Source: Actinomadura macrotermitis
GTDB taxonomy: Bacteria; Actinomycetota; Actinomycetes; Streptosporangiales; Streptosporangiaceae
Direction: 5' to 3'
DNA length: 64,000 nt
NCBI RefSeq assembly: GCF_009604375.1
Contig: NZ_WEGH01000007.1
Location: 62,001 to 126,000, forward strand
Shown here piece after piece: positions 7,104-15,514 of the stretch; position 1 is the first letter of the stretch, and the number at the start of each line of letters is the position of its first letter. The notes below the pieces were generated by a model. That model ran no database searches, had not been told where the DNA came from, and saw only the letters and a program-made list of their open reading frames with translations. A program made the translations under genes and the position numbers.

Positions 7104-8092
7104 TCCCGGCGGCCGTGCTGCGCGGCGGCACCTCCAAGGGCGTCTACCTCAACGCCGCCGACCTGCCGGCCGATCCGGCCGAACGGGACGACCTGCTGCT
7201 GCGGCTGCTCGGCTCGCCGGACGAGCGGCAGATCGACGGCCTCGGCGGCGGTCACCCCCTGACCAGCAAGGTCGCCGTGGTGTCACCCGCCGCCGACCCG
7301 GCCACCGCGGACGTGGACTACCTGTTCCTCCAGGTGCACGTCGACCGGCCGCTGGTGTCGGCCGAGCAGCCGTGCGGCAACATCCTGGCCGGGATCGGCC
7401 CGTACGCCCGGCTGCGCGGCCTGGTCGCGCCGGACGCCGGCACCGTGCGCATCCGCATGGTCAACACCGGCGGGCTGGTCACCGCGGTGCTCGGTCCCGG
7501 CGCGCCGGGGGAGGAGATCGAGGTCGCGCTGGAGTTCCAGGACACCGCCGGGTCGGTCTGCGGTGACCTGCTGCCGACCGGGAACGTCCGCGACGAGATC
7601 GACGGCATCCCGGTGACCTGCATCGACAACGGGATGCCGGTCGTGGTGGCCGCCGCCGCCGACTTCGGGCTCACCGGCCACGAGACGCCCGCCGAACTGG
7701 AGGCCGACGGCGAACTGACCGCCCGCCGGGAACGGGTGCGGCTCCGGGCGGGCGAGCTGATGGGGCTCGGCGACGTCGCGGACGCGACCGTCCCCAAGGT
7801 CACCCTGATCTCCGCGCCGCGCGCGGGCGGCACGCTGGCCACCCGCACCTTCATCCCGCACCGCTGCCATACGGCGATCGGCGTGCTCGGCGCGGTCAGC
7901 GTCGCGACCGCCGTGGGCCTGCCCGGGTCGGTGGCCGCGCCGTACGCGACCGGAACCGACCTGGTCCGGCTGGAGCACCCGACCGGCCGCTTCGACACCC
8001 GCCGCACCCCCTCGGGGGGTGCGGCGGTCCTGCGCACCGCCCGCCTGCTGTCCGACGGGACCGCCTGGCCCCGCCCTCTCCACCGGAGCTGA
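7100..8092 (+). CDS. galD: 4-oxalomesaconate tautomerase-like protein (PrpF family, GalD type)
   Basis: A 330-residue PrpF-family isomerase: LRGGTSKGVYLNAADLP near the N-terminus, GLGGGHPLTSKVAVV, AEQPCGNILAGIGPYA with the active-site cysteine, and CIDNGMPVVVAAA in the second half. PrpF proteins move double bonds of tricarboxylates; GalD converts the keto form of 4-oxalomesaconate to the enol form used by GalB. The start overlaps the galC stop (ATGA). A purely PrpF (methylcitrate) role is unlikely because no methylcitrate genes are nearby. Confidence 0.82.
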   Translation: MIPAAVLRGGTSKGVYLNAADLPADPAERDDLLLRLLGSPDERQIDGLGGGHPLTSKVAVVSPAADPATADVDYLFLQVHVDRPLVSAEQPCGNILAGIGPYARLRGLVAPDAGTVRIRMVNTGGLVTAVLGPGAPGEEIEVALEFQDTAGSVCGDLLPTGNVRDEIDGIPVTCIDNGMPVVVAAAADFGLTGHETPAELEADGELTARRERVRLRAGELMGLGDVADATVPKVTLISAPRAGGTLATRTFIPHRCHTAIGVLGAVSVATAVGLPGSVAAPYATGTDLVRLEHPTGRFDTRRTPSGGAAVLRTARLLSDGTAWPRPLHRS

Positions 8093-8095
8093 CCC

Positions 8096-9058
8096 ATGCC
8101 GCAGATCCCGCCCGCCGAGTTCACCGAACGCTGCCGCGACATCGCCCATGTCGGCTCGGTCGAGCTGTTCACCCCCGACGCCGACGCCACCACCGCCTTC
8201 TTCACCGGCCTCATGGGCATGGAGGAGGTGGGCCGCGACGGCCGGTCGGTCTACGTCCACGCCTGGGACGACTACGAGCGGTTCACCGTCAAGATCACCG
8301 AACGGGACCGGTCCGGCATCGGCCGCACCTACCTGCGGGCGGCCGGCCCGGACGCGCTGCGGCGCCGGGTGGCCGAACTGCCCGGCGGCCGCTGGGTCAC
8401 CGGCGAGTTCGGCCTCGGCGACGTCTACCTGTGCCAGGACCCCGACGGCCACGAGTTCGGCCTGTACTGGGACACCGAGTGGTACCGGCCGGGGGAGGGG
8501 CAGCGCCCGGCGCTGAAGAACCAGGCCGCCCGCTTCCCCGGCCGGGGCGCCAACATCCGCCGCCTGGACCACGTCAACTACCTGGCCGCCGACATGCCGG
8601 GCGCCCGGTCCTTCCTGACCGAGCGGATCCGGGCCAGGCCGACCGAGCAGATCATGCTCGACGGCGGCGAGGTCTCGGGCTTCTGGACCACCGTCTCGGA
8701 CAAGACCTACGACCTGGTCTACACCGGCGACCGGACGGGCACCGCGGGCCGGCTGCACCATGTCGCGTTCGCCACCGACACGCGCGAGGACATCCTGCGC
8801 GCCGCCGACGTCTTCCTGGAGGCCGGCGTCCACATCGAGACCGGCCCGCACAAGCACGCCATCCAGCAGACGTTCTTCCTCTACGTCTACGAGCCGGGCG
8901 GCAACCGCATCGAGCTGTGCAACGCCGGGGCCCGGATGATGCTGGCACCGGACTGGCAGGTGGTCACCTGGACCGAGGCGGAACGGGCCAAGGGCCAGGC
9001 GTGGGGCCTGAAGACCATCGAGTCCTTCCACCGCCACGGCACCCCGCCGGTGGACTGA
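8096..9058 (+). CDS. Type I (VOC) extradiol ring-cleavage dioxygenase
   Basis: The 320-residue protein is built of two vicinal-oxygen-chelate modules, as in catechol 2,3-dioxygenases. The C-terminal module keeps the Fe(II) ligands: His159 in RRLDHVNYL, His221/222 in RLHHVAFATD and Glu273 in GNRIELCN. ACCGGAGCT upstream of the ATG at 8096 supplies a ribosome site; it follows galD by three bases. In known gallate pathways the ring-opening enzyme is a LigB-type (type II) protein, so a type I enzyme feeding GalD/GalB/GalC would be a non-homologous replacement, or the substrate is another carboxylated catechol. Chemistry class is secure, substrate is inferred. Confidence 0.87.
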   Translation: MPQIPPAEFTERCRDIAHVGSVELFTPDADATTAFFTGLMGMEEVGRDGRSVYVHAWDDYERFTVKITERDRSGIGRTYLRAAGPDALRRRVAELPGGRWVTGEFGLGDVYLCQDPDGHEFGLYWDTEWYRPGEGQRPALKNQAARFPGRGANIRRLDHVNYLAADMPGARSFLTERIRARPTEQIMLDGGEVSGFWTTVSDKTYDLVYTGDRTGTAGRLHHVAFATDTREDILRAADVFLEAGVHIETGPHKHAIQQTFFLYVYEPGGNRIELCNAGARMMLAPDWQVVTWTEAERAKGQAWGLKTIESFHRHGTPPVD

Positions 9059-9084
9059 CGAACCGGCCGGACAAAACAAGCCTA

Positions 9085-9095
9085 TTCATCATGAA
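9085..9095. promoter_or_regulatory. Palindrome TTCAT-C-ATGAA upstream of the MFS gene
   Basis: A perfect 11-bp palindrome sits 27 bases after the dioxygenase stop, followed by an AT-rich stretch (9135-9170). It may be an operator for a separate MFS promoter. Only the palindrome is seen. Confidence 0.3.
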
Positions 9096-9268
9096 CATTG
9101 TCGGTCCCGGGCTCTTGACGCCGGGGTGAGCGAGTGAGCATTATCACTCTAATCATTACTATGAATTAGTCCGGCGCCGTGGTCCAGCTCCCGTGCCGGG
9201 CTCCCGTCCCCTCCTGACACGCTCCCCGCCCGCTCCGCCCACCCCCACCCAGGCCCCGCCACACCCGT

Positions 9269-9287
9269 CCGTGCCGCCCCGGCACGG
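9269..9287 (+). terminator. Hairpin in the MFS leader (attenuator or processed spacer)
   Basis: CCGTGCC (9269-9275) pairs perfectly with GGCACGG (9281-9287) around a five-base loop, followed by a GC-rich stretch and the AAGGAG site of the MFS gene. It may weaken read-through from the dioxygenase operon into the transporter gene. Confidence 0.4.
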
Positions 9288-9315
9288 GAGCGGGGCCTTC
9301 GCGTAAGGAGAACCC

Positions 9316-10527
9316 GTGACCGCGACCCTCGCGCCTCCAGCGACACGCACGCGAGCGGGCATGCTCACCCTGGCGTGCCTCGTCCTGTTCATCGACGGCT
9401 ACGACCTGTTCACCCTCGGCACCATCGGCCCGAGCCTGATGCACGACCGGTCCTGGGGCGCGGTGCCCTCCTCCCTCGGCACGCTCGGCAGCGTCACGGC
9501 CATGGGGATGCCGTTCGGGTCCGTCCTGGCGGGCTGGGCCGCCGACCGGTGGGGCCGCCGCACCCCGCTGGCGGTGTCGGTCGCCTGGATCTCGGCGGCG
9601 ATGCTGGCCGCCGCGCTCGCGGGCGACCTCACCCAGCTGGGCGCCGCCCGGTTCTGCACCGGCATCGGCATCGGCGCGCTCGCGCCGCTGGTCTCGGCGC
9701 TGGTCTCCGACGGCGCCCCGGCCGGCCGCCGCACCCTGCACCTGGCGATCGCGCTCGGCTCCATCGGCGTCGGCGGCACCGCCTCGGCGCTGCTCGGGCG
9801 CTTCCTGCTCCCCGGGCACCACTTCCAGACCCTGTTCTGGATCGGCGTCCTGCCCGTCCTCCTCGTGCCGGCCATCTGGCTGACGGTCCCGGCGGGGCGG
9901 CCCGAACCGGCCCAGGGCGCCCGCCGCCCCGTCGCGGAGCTGTTCACCCCGCAGGCCCGGCGCGGCACCGTCCTGCTCTGGGTGGCGACGTTCATGAGCA
10001 TGGCGCTGGTCTACAGCACCACCGCGTGGCTGCCGACGATCATGATGAAGAGCGGCTACAACCTGGGCTCGTCCCTGGAGTTCATGATCGCCTTCACCGT
10101 CGGGGCGAGCGCGGGCGGCCTGCTGGTCTCACTGCTCGCCGACCGCGGCCACCTCAAGTACGTCACCATGGGCACCTTCGCCCTGGCCGCGGTGGCCCTG
10201 CTCACCCTCAGCTCCAACCAGCCGCGCCCGCTGCTGCTGGTGGTCTCGGCCCTCGCCGGGCTCGGCTCGCTGGGCTGCCAGAACATGATCATCGCGTACA
10301 TGTCGGCCTTCTACCCGCCGCACCTGCGCGGCACGGGCCTCGGCGTCGGCCTCGGCGTCGGCCGGCTCGGCGCGATCGCCGGGCCGTCCTACCTGTCGCT
10401 GGCGACGGCCCTGGTGGTCTCGCCGCGGGCCGGTTTCATCGCCTTCATGATCCCCGCCGTGCTCGGCGCGGCGATCGTGGCCCTGCTGCCGCGCACCCTC
10501 TCCCCGGCCGCCCCGGCCGCCGAGTAG
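9316..10527 (+). CDS. MFS transporter, aromatic acid:proton symporter (AAHS) type
   Basis: A 403-residue membrane protein with about 12 hydrophobic segments. The first helix carries FIDGYDLFTLGTIGP, the DG-D signature of AAHS permeases such as PcaK, and the loop between helices 2 and 3 has GWAADRWGRRTPL, the MFS motif A. The GTG at 9316 follows AAGGAG by five bases. It probably imports the aromatic acid degraded by the preceding operon. It ends in a hairpin terminator facing the convergent methyltransferase. Confidence 0.87.
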   Translation: MTATLAPPATRTRAGMLTLACLVLFIDGYDLFTLGTIGPSLMHDRSWGAVPSSLGTLGSVTAMGMPFGSVLAGWAADRWGRRTPLAVSVAWISAAMLAAALAGDLTQLGAARFCTGIGIGALAPLVSALVSDGAPAGRRTLHLAIALGSIGVGGTASALLGRFLLPGHHFQTLFWIGVLPVLLVPAIWLTVPAGRPEPAQGARRPVAELFTPQARRGTVLLWVATFMSMALVYSTTAWLPTIMMKSGYNLGSSLEFMIAFTVGASAGGLLVSLLADRGHLKYVTMGTFALAAVALLTLSSNQPRPLLLVVSALAGLGSLGCQNMIIAYMSAFYPPHLRGTGLGVGLGVGRLGAIAGPSYLSLATALVVSPRAGFIAFMIPAVLGAAIVALLPRTLSPAAPAAE

Positions 10528-10537
10528 GCGCCCGCCC

Positions 10538-10573
10538 GTCGCCCCGGGACCGCCTCGGCGGCCCCGGGGCGAC
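10538..10573. terminator. Bidirectional long-stem terminator
   Basis: Arms 10538-10548 and 10563-10573 are perfectly complementary and enclose a second perfect stem (CCGCC/GGCGG, 10550-10561), giving a roughly 16-bp stem with one mismatch and a two-base loop. It lies between the MFS stop and the stop of the convergent methyltransferase. Confidence 0.8.
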
Positions 10574-10579
10574 GGCGTC

Positions 10580-11377
10580 TCACCGCTTGCGGCCGATGCC
10601 TCCGTAGCCGTCGACCTCCCGGGGAGGCGCGGGCGAGGGGGCGGGGCGCCAGGCGTGGAGCGGCACGACACCGGGCTCGATGAGGTCGAGGCCGGCGAAG
10701 AAGCCGCGGATCTGGTCGGGGGAGCGCAGGCGGTAGGGGATGGCGCCGGTGTCGTCGTACTCCTCCTGCGCCTCGACGAAGGCCTCGTCGGTGGCGGCGC
10801 CGTCGTAGAGGGTGAGGAAACTGCCCGGCGGGAGCCGGTCCAGGAGGCGGCGGGTGATCTGGACGGCCTCGTCGTCGTCGTTGATGTGGCCGAGGATGCC
10901 CATGAGCATCAGCGCGACCGGACGGGAGAAGTCCAGGAGCGGCTCGGCCTGGTCCATGATGCCGTCGGGGTCGTGCAGGTCGGCGTCGATGTAACTGGTG
11001 GCGCCCTCGGGCCTGCTGGTGAGCAGGGCGCGGGCGTGGGCGAGGACGAGCGGGTCGTTGTCCACGTAGACGATGTGGCTCTCGGGGGCGACGCGCTGGG
11101 CGGCCTGGTGGGTGTTCTCCTCGACGGGCAGGCCGGTGCCGATGTCGAGGAACTGGCGCACGCCGTGCTCGCCGGCGAGGTGGCGTACGGCGCGGCCGAG
11201 GAACGCCCGGGAGGCCCGGGCGAGGTGCACGATGTCGGGGTACACCTTGGCGTAGGCGTCGCCGGCCTCCTGGTCCACGGGGTAGTTGTCCTTGCCGCCG
11301 AGCCAGTAGTTCCAGATGCGGGCCGAGTGCGGCACGGAGGTGTCGATCGGGCCGCCGGGCGGGGATTGGGTGGTCAT
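10580..11377 (-). CDS. SAM-dependent methyltransferase (DUF574 / PF04672 family)
   Basis: A 265-residue protein matching the actinomycete S-adenosyl methyltransferase family: SVPHSARIWNYWLGGKDNY at the N-terminus, the SAM loop FLDIGTGLPVEENTH, then VYVDNDPLVLAHARALL and LLDFSRPVALMLMGILGHI. The start is ATG at 11377, six bases after GGAGG; the frame remains open upstream to 11524 but without a site. Targets of this family are mostly unknown. It is monocistronic, bounded by the terminator at its 3' end. Confidence 0.9.
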   Translation of the reverse strand: MTTQSPPGGPIDTSVPHSARIWNYWLGGKDNYPVDQEAGDAYAKVYPDIVHLARASRAFLGRAVRHLAGEHGVRQFLDIGTGLPVEENTHQAAQRVAPESHIVYVDNDPLVLAHARALLTSRPEGATSYIDADLHDPDGIMDQAEPLLDFSRPVALMLMGILGHINDDDEAVQITRRLLDRLPPGSFLTLYDGAATDEAFVEAQEEYDDTGAIPYRLRSPDQIRGFFAGLDLIEPGVVPLHAWRPAPSPAPPREVDGYGGIGRKR

Positions 11378-11662
11378 AGCGCGCCTCCGTGCCGTCCGCT
11401 CTGCCGCCTGGGGGGCGGACGACGGATGTGGGTGGACCGGGTCGTCTACATGACAGCAGATCCACGCGCCAGAAGCGCGGGTCGCCGATCTATGGCTGGA
11501 GTCGGCCAAGCAGGAGCGCGGCATCCCTCAGCGCGCGCTTCCTCACCGCTGTACACCGCGTGCGATATCATCACCCAGAGTAGTCAATTCATTACAGGAT
11601 AGGCCGCCTTTTGCGGCTCCTGCCTGCCGAAATGACCGCGCGCCTTGCCGTTCGGAGGAACC

Positions 11663-12028
11663 ATGCCCGTCTACCGGTCCGTCTCCCGCCCCAGATTCAC
11701 CGCCGCGGCGATCGCGCTGGCCTGGGCGGTCACGATCGTGCCGGCCGCTCCGGCCGGCGCGACGCGGCCGACCGGGCCCGGCTCCTGCCCCGATGGCTCT
11801 GTGTGCTTTTGGAGCGGTGGCGCTTTCGCCGGTGAGATGGTGGCCGTCCCCAAGCCCTCGTCCCCCGGCTGCGGGCCCACTCCTGCGCGCCCCGCCCGGT
11901 CCGTCGTCAACCATGACAACCAGTTCCGGTCCTTCTATACCGGCGGCGGCTGCAAGGGTGACGTCATCACCATCGCTCCCGGCGGTTCCTTCACCGCGCC
12001 CGGTGTCTACATCCATAGCTGGAAATGA
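11663..12028 (+). CDS. Small secreted protein, peptidase-inhibitor I36-like
   Basis: The 121-residue product starts with a signal peptide (basic MPVYRSVSRPRF, hydrophobic AAAIALAWAVTIVPAAPAGA, cleavage after AGA). The mature part holds SCPDGSVCFWSGGAFAGEM and a second half with four cysteines and NHDNQFRSFYTGGGC, the beta/gamma-crystallin-like pattern of I36 (SMPI-like) proteins. ATG 11663 follows GGAGGA. The region 11378-11662 upstream holds the divergent promoters of this gene and of the methyltransferase; no other gene is seen there. Confidence 0.75.
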   Translation: MPVYRSVSRPRFTAAAIALAWAVTIVPAAPAGATRPTGPGSCPDGSVCFWSGGAFAGEMVAVPKPSSPGCGPTPARPARSVVNHDNQFRSFYTGGGCKGDVITIAPGGSFTAPGVYIHSWK

Positions 12029-12080
12029 CCCGCTGAAGGCCCTCGCGCGCTGATCGCAGGACGGTCGCCATTGCAGCCGA

Positions 12081-12413
12081 TCATCCGTTGCACAGTTTCC
12101 TGAGTTCCCGCTCGTGGGTGCTTCGCTTGGCGAGGATGCCCTGGGAGTCGGCGCCGTCGGCCTGTGCGAGCGAGAAGTAGTCGAGCGTCGGCCACCGCCA
12201 CGATCAGTGCCGGTGCTTCTTTCGGTGAGACGCCTTAGGCCTGATCGGCGACCGCGTCCGTTGGGGAGGGGAGCTCTTGGGCGATGTCGCGCCGGGTACG
12301 CGCCAGCAGAAACGCGCCCTCGATGGCGTCGATGGCCTCGCCCCATTGCCGCGCGGCTTGGGCGGTGGTCTCCACGGCGAGCTGCGTCTTGCCGCCGGGG
12401 AATCCGCGGGCAT
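12081..12413 (-). pseudogene. Decayed gene fragments, unidentified
   Basis: Two minus-strand frames look protein-coding but have no starts. One ends at 12235 and reads ...TQLAVETTAQAARQWGEAID then AIEGAFLLARTRRDIAQELP. The other, in a different frame, ends at 12081 and reads ...DYFSLAQADGADSQGILAKR then STHERELRKLCNG. Upstream of each is an in-frame stop. GC content is lower than in neighbours. They may be pieces of one frameshifted gene or two remnants. No function can be assigned. Confidence 0.35.
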
Positions 12414-12448
12414 GTCACAAGCCGGGCCGGTGCCGCGTCCTTGACGGC

Positions 12449-13597
12449 ATGACGACCGACATCACCATCATCGGCGGCGGCCTGGCGGGCCTGACCGCGT
12501 CCATCGCCTGCGCGGAGGCCGGCGCCGACGTCCTGCTGTACGAGGCGCACCGCGCGCTCGGCGGGCGCGGCAGGGCGACGCCCGCGCCGTACGTGGCCCA
12601 CGACGGCGCCCATGTGTTCTACGCGGACGGACCCCACTACACGTGGCTGGCCGAACGCGGCTTCGTCAAGGGGCTGGGCTGGCCGTCGCCGGCCGCCTTC
12701 GCCCGCGCGCGCTTCCGCGTCGACGGCCGCCTGCGCCTGGCCCCGCCGGCCCGGATGCTGCGCGCGCAGTCGCGGCGCCGGCTCCAAGCCCCCGTCGACG
12801 AGGACTTCCACGCCTGGGCTTCGGGCCGCTGGGGCGAGGGCACCGCACGGCAGATGGCCAACGCCATCAGCGTGGTCACCTACGACGCCGGCACGGGACG
12901 CCTGTCGGCGGCGTTCGTCTGGGACCTGTTCCAGCGGGTGCTCGGGCCGAACCCGCCCGCGATCCGCTGGGTCCGCGGCGGCTGGCAGACCGTGCTCGAC
13001 CGCATGGCCGCGCACGCCGCGGGGCTCGGTGTCAAGATCGAGACCGGCGCCCGCATCGACTCCCTGCCCGAGGGCGGACCGGTCATCGTGGCCACCGAGC
13101 TGTCCGCGGCGTCCCGGCTCCTCGGCGAGAAGCTGGAGTGGACCAGCGGCCACACCGCTCTGCTCGACATCGCCGTCACCGCCGACCGCCGCGACCGCAC
13201 CCTGGCCTTCGACCTCGACGAAGGCGGCTTCCACGAGAGCTACACGATGCAGGACGACACCATCGCCCCCCGCGGCGAGTCGCTCTACCAGCTCCAGATG
13301 CCCGTGCGGGCCGCCGAGCCGCACGAGCAGGCGCACCTGCGCCTGCGCGCCTTCGCCGACCGGCTCCTGCCCGGATGGGCCGGCCGGGTCACCTTCCAGC
13401 GCTCCGCGATCGCCAAGGGCCGCACCGGCGCGCTCGACCTGCCCGGCCGGACCTGGCGCGACCGTCCGGCCATCGATCGCGGCGACGGCGTGTTCCTGGC
13501 CGGGGACATGGTCGCCGCTCCGGGGATGCGCGGCGAGATCTCCATCAACAGCGCCCTCATCGCCGCCCGCCTCGCGACCTCCTCGGGCACCCCGTGA
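12449..13597 (+). CDS. FAD-dependent oxidoreductase (phytoene-desaturase-like amine oxidase fold)
   Basis: A 382-residue flavoprotein with an N-terminal dinucleotide site ITIIGGGLAGLTASIACAEA, the second FAD contact GGRGRATPAPY, and the C-terminal FAD motif DGVFLAGDMVAAPGMRGEIS. The layout matches small NAD(P)-binding FAD oxidoreductases related to phytoene desaturases and protoporphyrinogen oxidases. The ribosome site before ATG 12449 is weak. It stands alone between a decayed region and the convergent hydrolase pair. Substrate unknown. Confidence 0.8.
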   Translation: MTTDITIIGGGLAGLTASIACAEAGADVLLYEAHRALGGRGRATPAPYVAHDGAHVFYADGPHYTWLAERGFVKGLGWPSPAAFARARFRVDGRLRLAPPARMLRAQSRRRLQAPVDEDFHAWASGRWGEGTARQMANAISVVTYDAGTGRLSAAFVWDLFQRVLGPNPPAIRWVRGGWQTVLDRMAAHAAGLGVKIETGARIDSLPEGGPVIVATELSAASRLLGEKLEWTSGHTALLDIAVTADRRDRTLAFDLDEGGFHESYTMQDDTIAPRGESLYQLQMPVRAAEPHEQAHLRLRAFADRLLPGWAGRVTFQRSAIAKGRTGALDLPGRTWRDRPAIDRGDGVFLAGDMVAAPGMRGEISINSALIAARLATSSGTP

Positions 13598-13624
13598 GGT
13601 GATCCCGGCGAAGACGCCGCGGGA

Positions 13625-14524
13625 CTACTTCAAGGACGGCTCGCCGGCCCATGGCAGGGGCCTGGCCGCGAGGAACCGCAGGATCCGCCGCACGACCTCG
13701 GCGGGATCCTCGGTGGCCGGGAAGTGGCCGACGCCTTCGAGGAGTTCCACGCGCAGGTCGGTGGCGTGCCCGCCGAAGCCGGACATCTGGCCGGGCGGCA
13801 GGAGCGGGTCCCGGTCGCCCGACAGCACGAGCGTGGGAACGGTCAGGCGCGCCCACCGGTACCGGCCCGCCAGCAGCGACGGGATCTCCCGGAGCAGCAG
13901 GTTCCGGTAGTAGCGGACGGTGGCGCGCACCCGCGCGGGTTCGCAGAACTGGGCCAGGAAGACCAGCCGGTCCTCGGGGGACAGCGCGCCGGGACGCGTC
14001 GCCCAGTGGCGCAGCGCCCAGCGCGGTATCACCGATCCCGCGGGCCGGCGGCCGGCGGCGTTGGCGACGATGTGCCACAGCCGGGTTCCGTCGACGAGGA
14101 CCCGCGGGGTCGGGCGCAGGAAGGGGTTCGCGGTGTTGATCGCGATGAGGCGTGTCACCCGCCCGGGATGCCGGAGGGCGAGGACGTACCCGGCGGCCCC
14201 TCCCCAGTCGTGCCCGATCAGGGCGAAGGCGGGCACGCCGAGCCGGTCGAGCAGGCCGATCACGTCGTCGGCCATGGCGGCGGGGCTGTAGCCGTCCGGC
14301 GGGGCCGCGGTCCAGCCGAGGCCGCGCAGGTCCGGGCAGATGACCCGGTGGTGCTCGGCGAGCGGGCCGATGAGGTGCCGCCACTGCCACCAGTGCTGGG
14401 GCCAGCCGTGCAGCAGGACCAGCGGTTCGCCCCGCCCGGCCAGGGCCACGTGCATGCGCAGGCCGTCGACGTCGACGAACCGGTGCTCGACGCCGTCCAG
14501 GTGGGGGAGGGGCCGGGTGCTCAC
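13625..14524 (-). CDS. Alpha/beta hydrolase, epoxide hydrolase/dehalogenase-like
   Basis: The 299-residue protein has the oxyanion segment LVLLHGWPQHWWQWRHL, nucleophile aspartate in GHDWGGAAGY, and the distal histidine in LEGVGHFPATEDP. An Asp nucleophile and HGWP box point to epoxide hydrolases or haloacid/haloalkane dehalogenases rather than esterases. The GTG start at 14524 overlaps the stop of the upstream hydrolase (GTGA), so the two are translated in tandem. Regulated probably by the divergent TetR gene at 15515 through the palindrome at 15463. Confidence 0.83.
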   Translation of the reverse strand: MSTRPLPHLDGVEHRFVDVDGLRMHVALAGRGEPLVLLHGWPQHWWQWRHLIGPLAEHHRVICPDLRGLGWTAAPPDGYSPAAMADDVIGLLDRLGVPAFALIGHDWGGAAGYVLALRHPGRVTRLIAINTANPFLRPTPRVLVDGTRLWHIVANAAGRRPAGSVIPRWALRHWATRPGALSPEDRLVFLAQFCEPARVRATVRYYRNLLLREIPSLLAGRYRWARLTVPTLVLSGDRDPLLPPGQMSGFGGHATDLRVELLEGVGHFPATEDPAEVVRRILRFLAARPLPWAGEPSLK

Positions 14525-15417
14525 CGGGCGGCCTGCTCCGGGACGAACCCGGCGATCGCGGAGGCCAGGCGGGCGGGCTGGTCCTCGGGGGAGAAGGTGC
14601 GCGCCCCGGGGATCCAGGCGAGCCGGGCGCCGGCCAGGTCGGCGGCCAGCCGCTCGGCGTGGGCGGCGGGGAAGAAGCGGTCGCGTTCGGACCAGGCGAT
14701 GAGCACCGGCGAGGTGAAGTCCCCGAACCGCTTCGCGGCGGCGATGGTGTGCCGCCGGTCCAGGCCGCGCAGCACCCGGTGCAGGTCGTCGCGGACGCCG
14801 GGGTCCACGCAGGCGGGCAGGACGTAGGAGTCGCTCACCGCGCGCGGCAGCGGACGGTTCGCCAGCCAGCCGAAGGCGATCGGCAGCCGGCGCAGCGGCG
14901 GGAGCAGGCGCAGCGTGTTCAGCAGCGCCCCGATCCCGCCGGGGACGCGCACCACGACCTTGAGGTAGCCGAAGAACCGCGGCGGGAAGTTGTCGTAGGC
15001 GTCGCACGAGGTGAGCACGAGCCGGCCGACCAGGCCGGGCCGGGTCGTCGCGACGATCTGGCAGACGGCCCCGCCGCTGTCGTTGCCGACCAGGGTGACC
15101 GGCCCGGCGTCCAGGGCCTCGATCGCGGCGGCGACCATGGCGGCCAGGGCCGGCGGGGTGAGGTCGGCGCCGGGCATCGCCGTCGTGTGCGCGCCGAACG
15201 GCAGGTCCAGCGTCACGCAGCGGTAGCGGTCCGACAGCCGCGCCACCACCCGGCGCCAGAGGTTGGCGTTGGCCAGGACGCCGTGGACGAACACCACCGG
15301 TGCGCCCTCGCCCGCCTCGAACACCGCGATCCGCCCGCCCGGCACCTCGATCTCGCGCCGTGCGCCCAGGTCCGCGTCACGCCACCGCGCCGGGGTGGCG
15401 GTCCGTGCATCGCTCAT
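14521..15417 (-). CDS. Alpha/beta hydrolase with Asp nucleophile
   Basis: A 298-residue alpha/beta hydrolase: VVFVHGVLANANLWRRVV, nucleophile elbow LVGNDSGGAVCQI (Asp), acid residue near AWSERDRFFP. The usual terminal histidine segment is not clear: the region reads LAWIPGARTFSPEDQPARL, with no His at the expected GxxH position, so catalysis may be impaired or use another base. The start at ATG 15417 follows a GGGG-rich leader; a longer open frame to 15555 lacks a site. First gene of a two-gene operon divergent from TetR. Confidence 0.8.
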   Translation of the reverse strand: MSDARTATPARWRDADLGARREIEVPGGRIAVFEAGEGAPVVFVHGVLANANLWRRVVARLSDRYRCVTLDLPFGAHTTAMPGADLTPPALAAMVAAAIEALDAGPVTLVGNDSGGAVCQIVATTRPGLVGRLVLTSCDAYDNFPPRFFGYLKVVVRVPGGIGALLNTLRLLPPLRRLPIAFGWLANRPLPRAVSDSYVLPACVDPGVRDDLHRVLRGLDRRHTIAAAKRFGDFTSPVLIAWSERDRFFPAAHAERLAADLAGARLAWIPGARTFSPEDQPARLASAIAGFVPEQAAR

Positions 15418-15462
15418 CTCCACGCCCCTTGCCGAGAGAATGGGTCCGGAAGCGAAGATAAC

Positions 15463-15479
15463 AAACAGGCTGCCTGTTT
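15463..15479. promoter_or_regulatory. TetR operator, AAACAGGC-T-GCCTGTTT
   Basis: A perfect 17-bp palindrome lies midway between the divergent hydrolase operon (start 15417) and the TetR gene (15515). Size, symmetry and placement are those of a TetR-family autoregulatory site. Confidence 0.75.
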
Positions 15480-15514
15480 TAAAGGGCGGCGGACGAACCA
15501 TGGAGAGACCAGCG

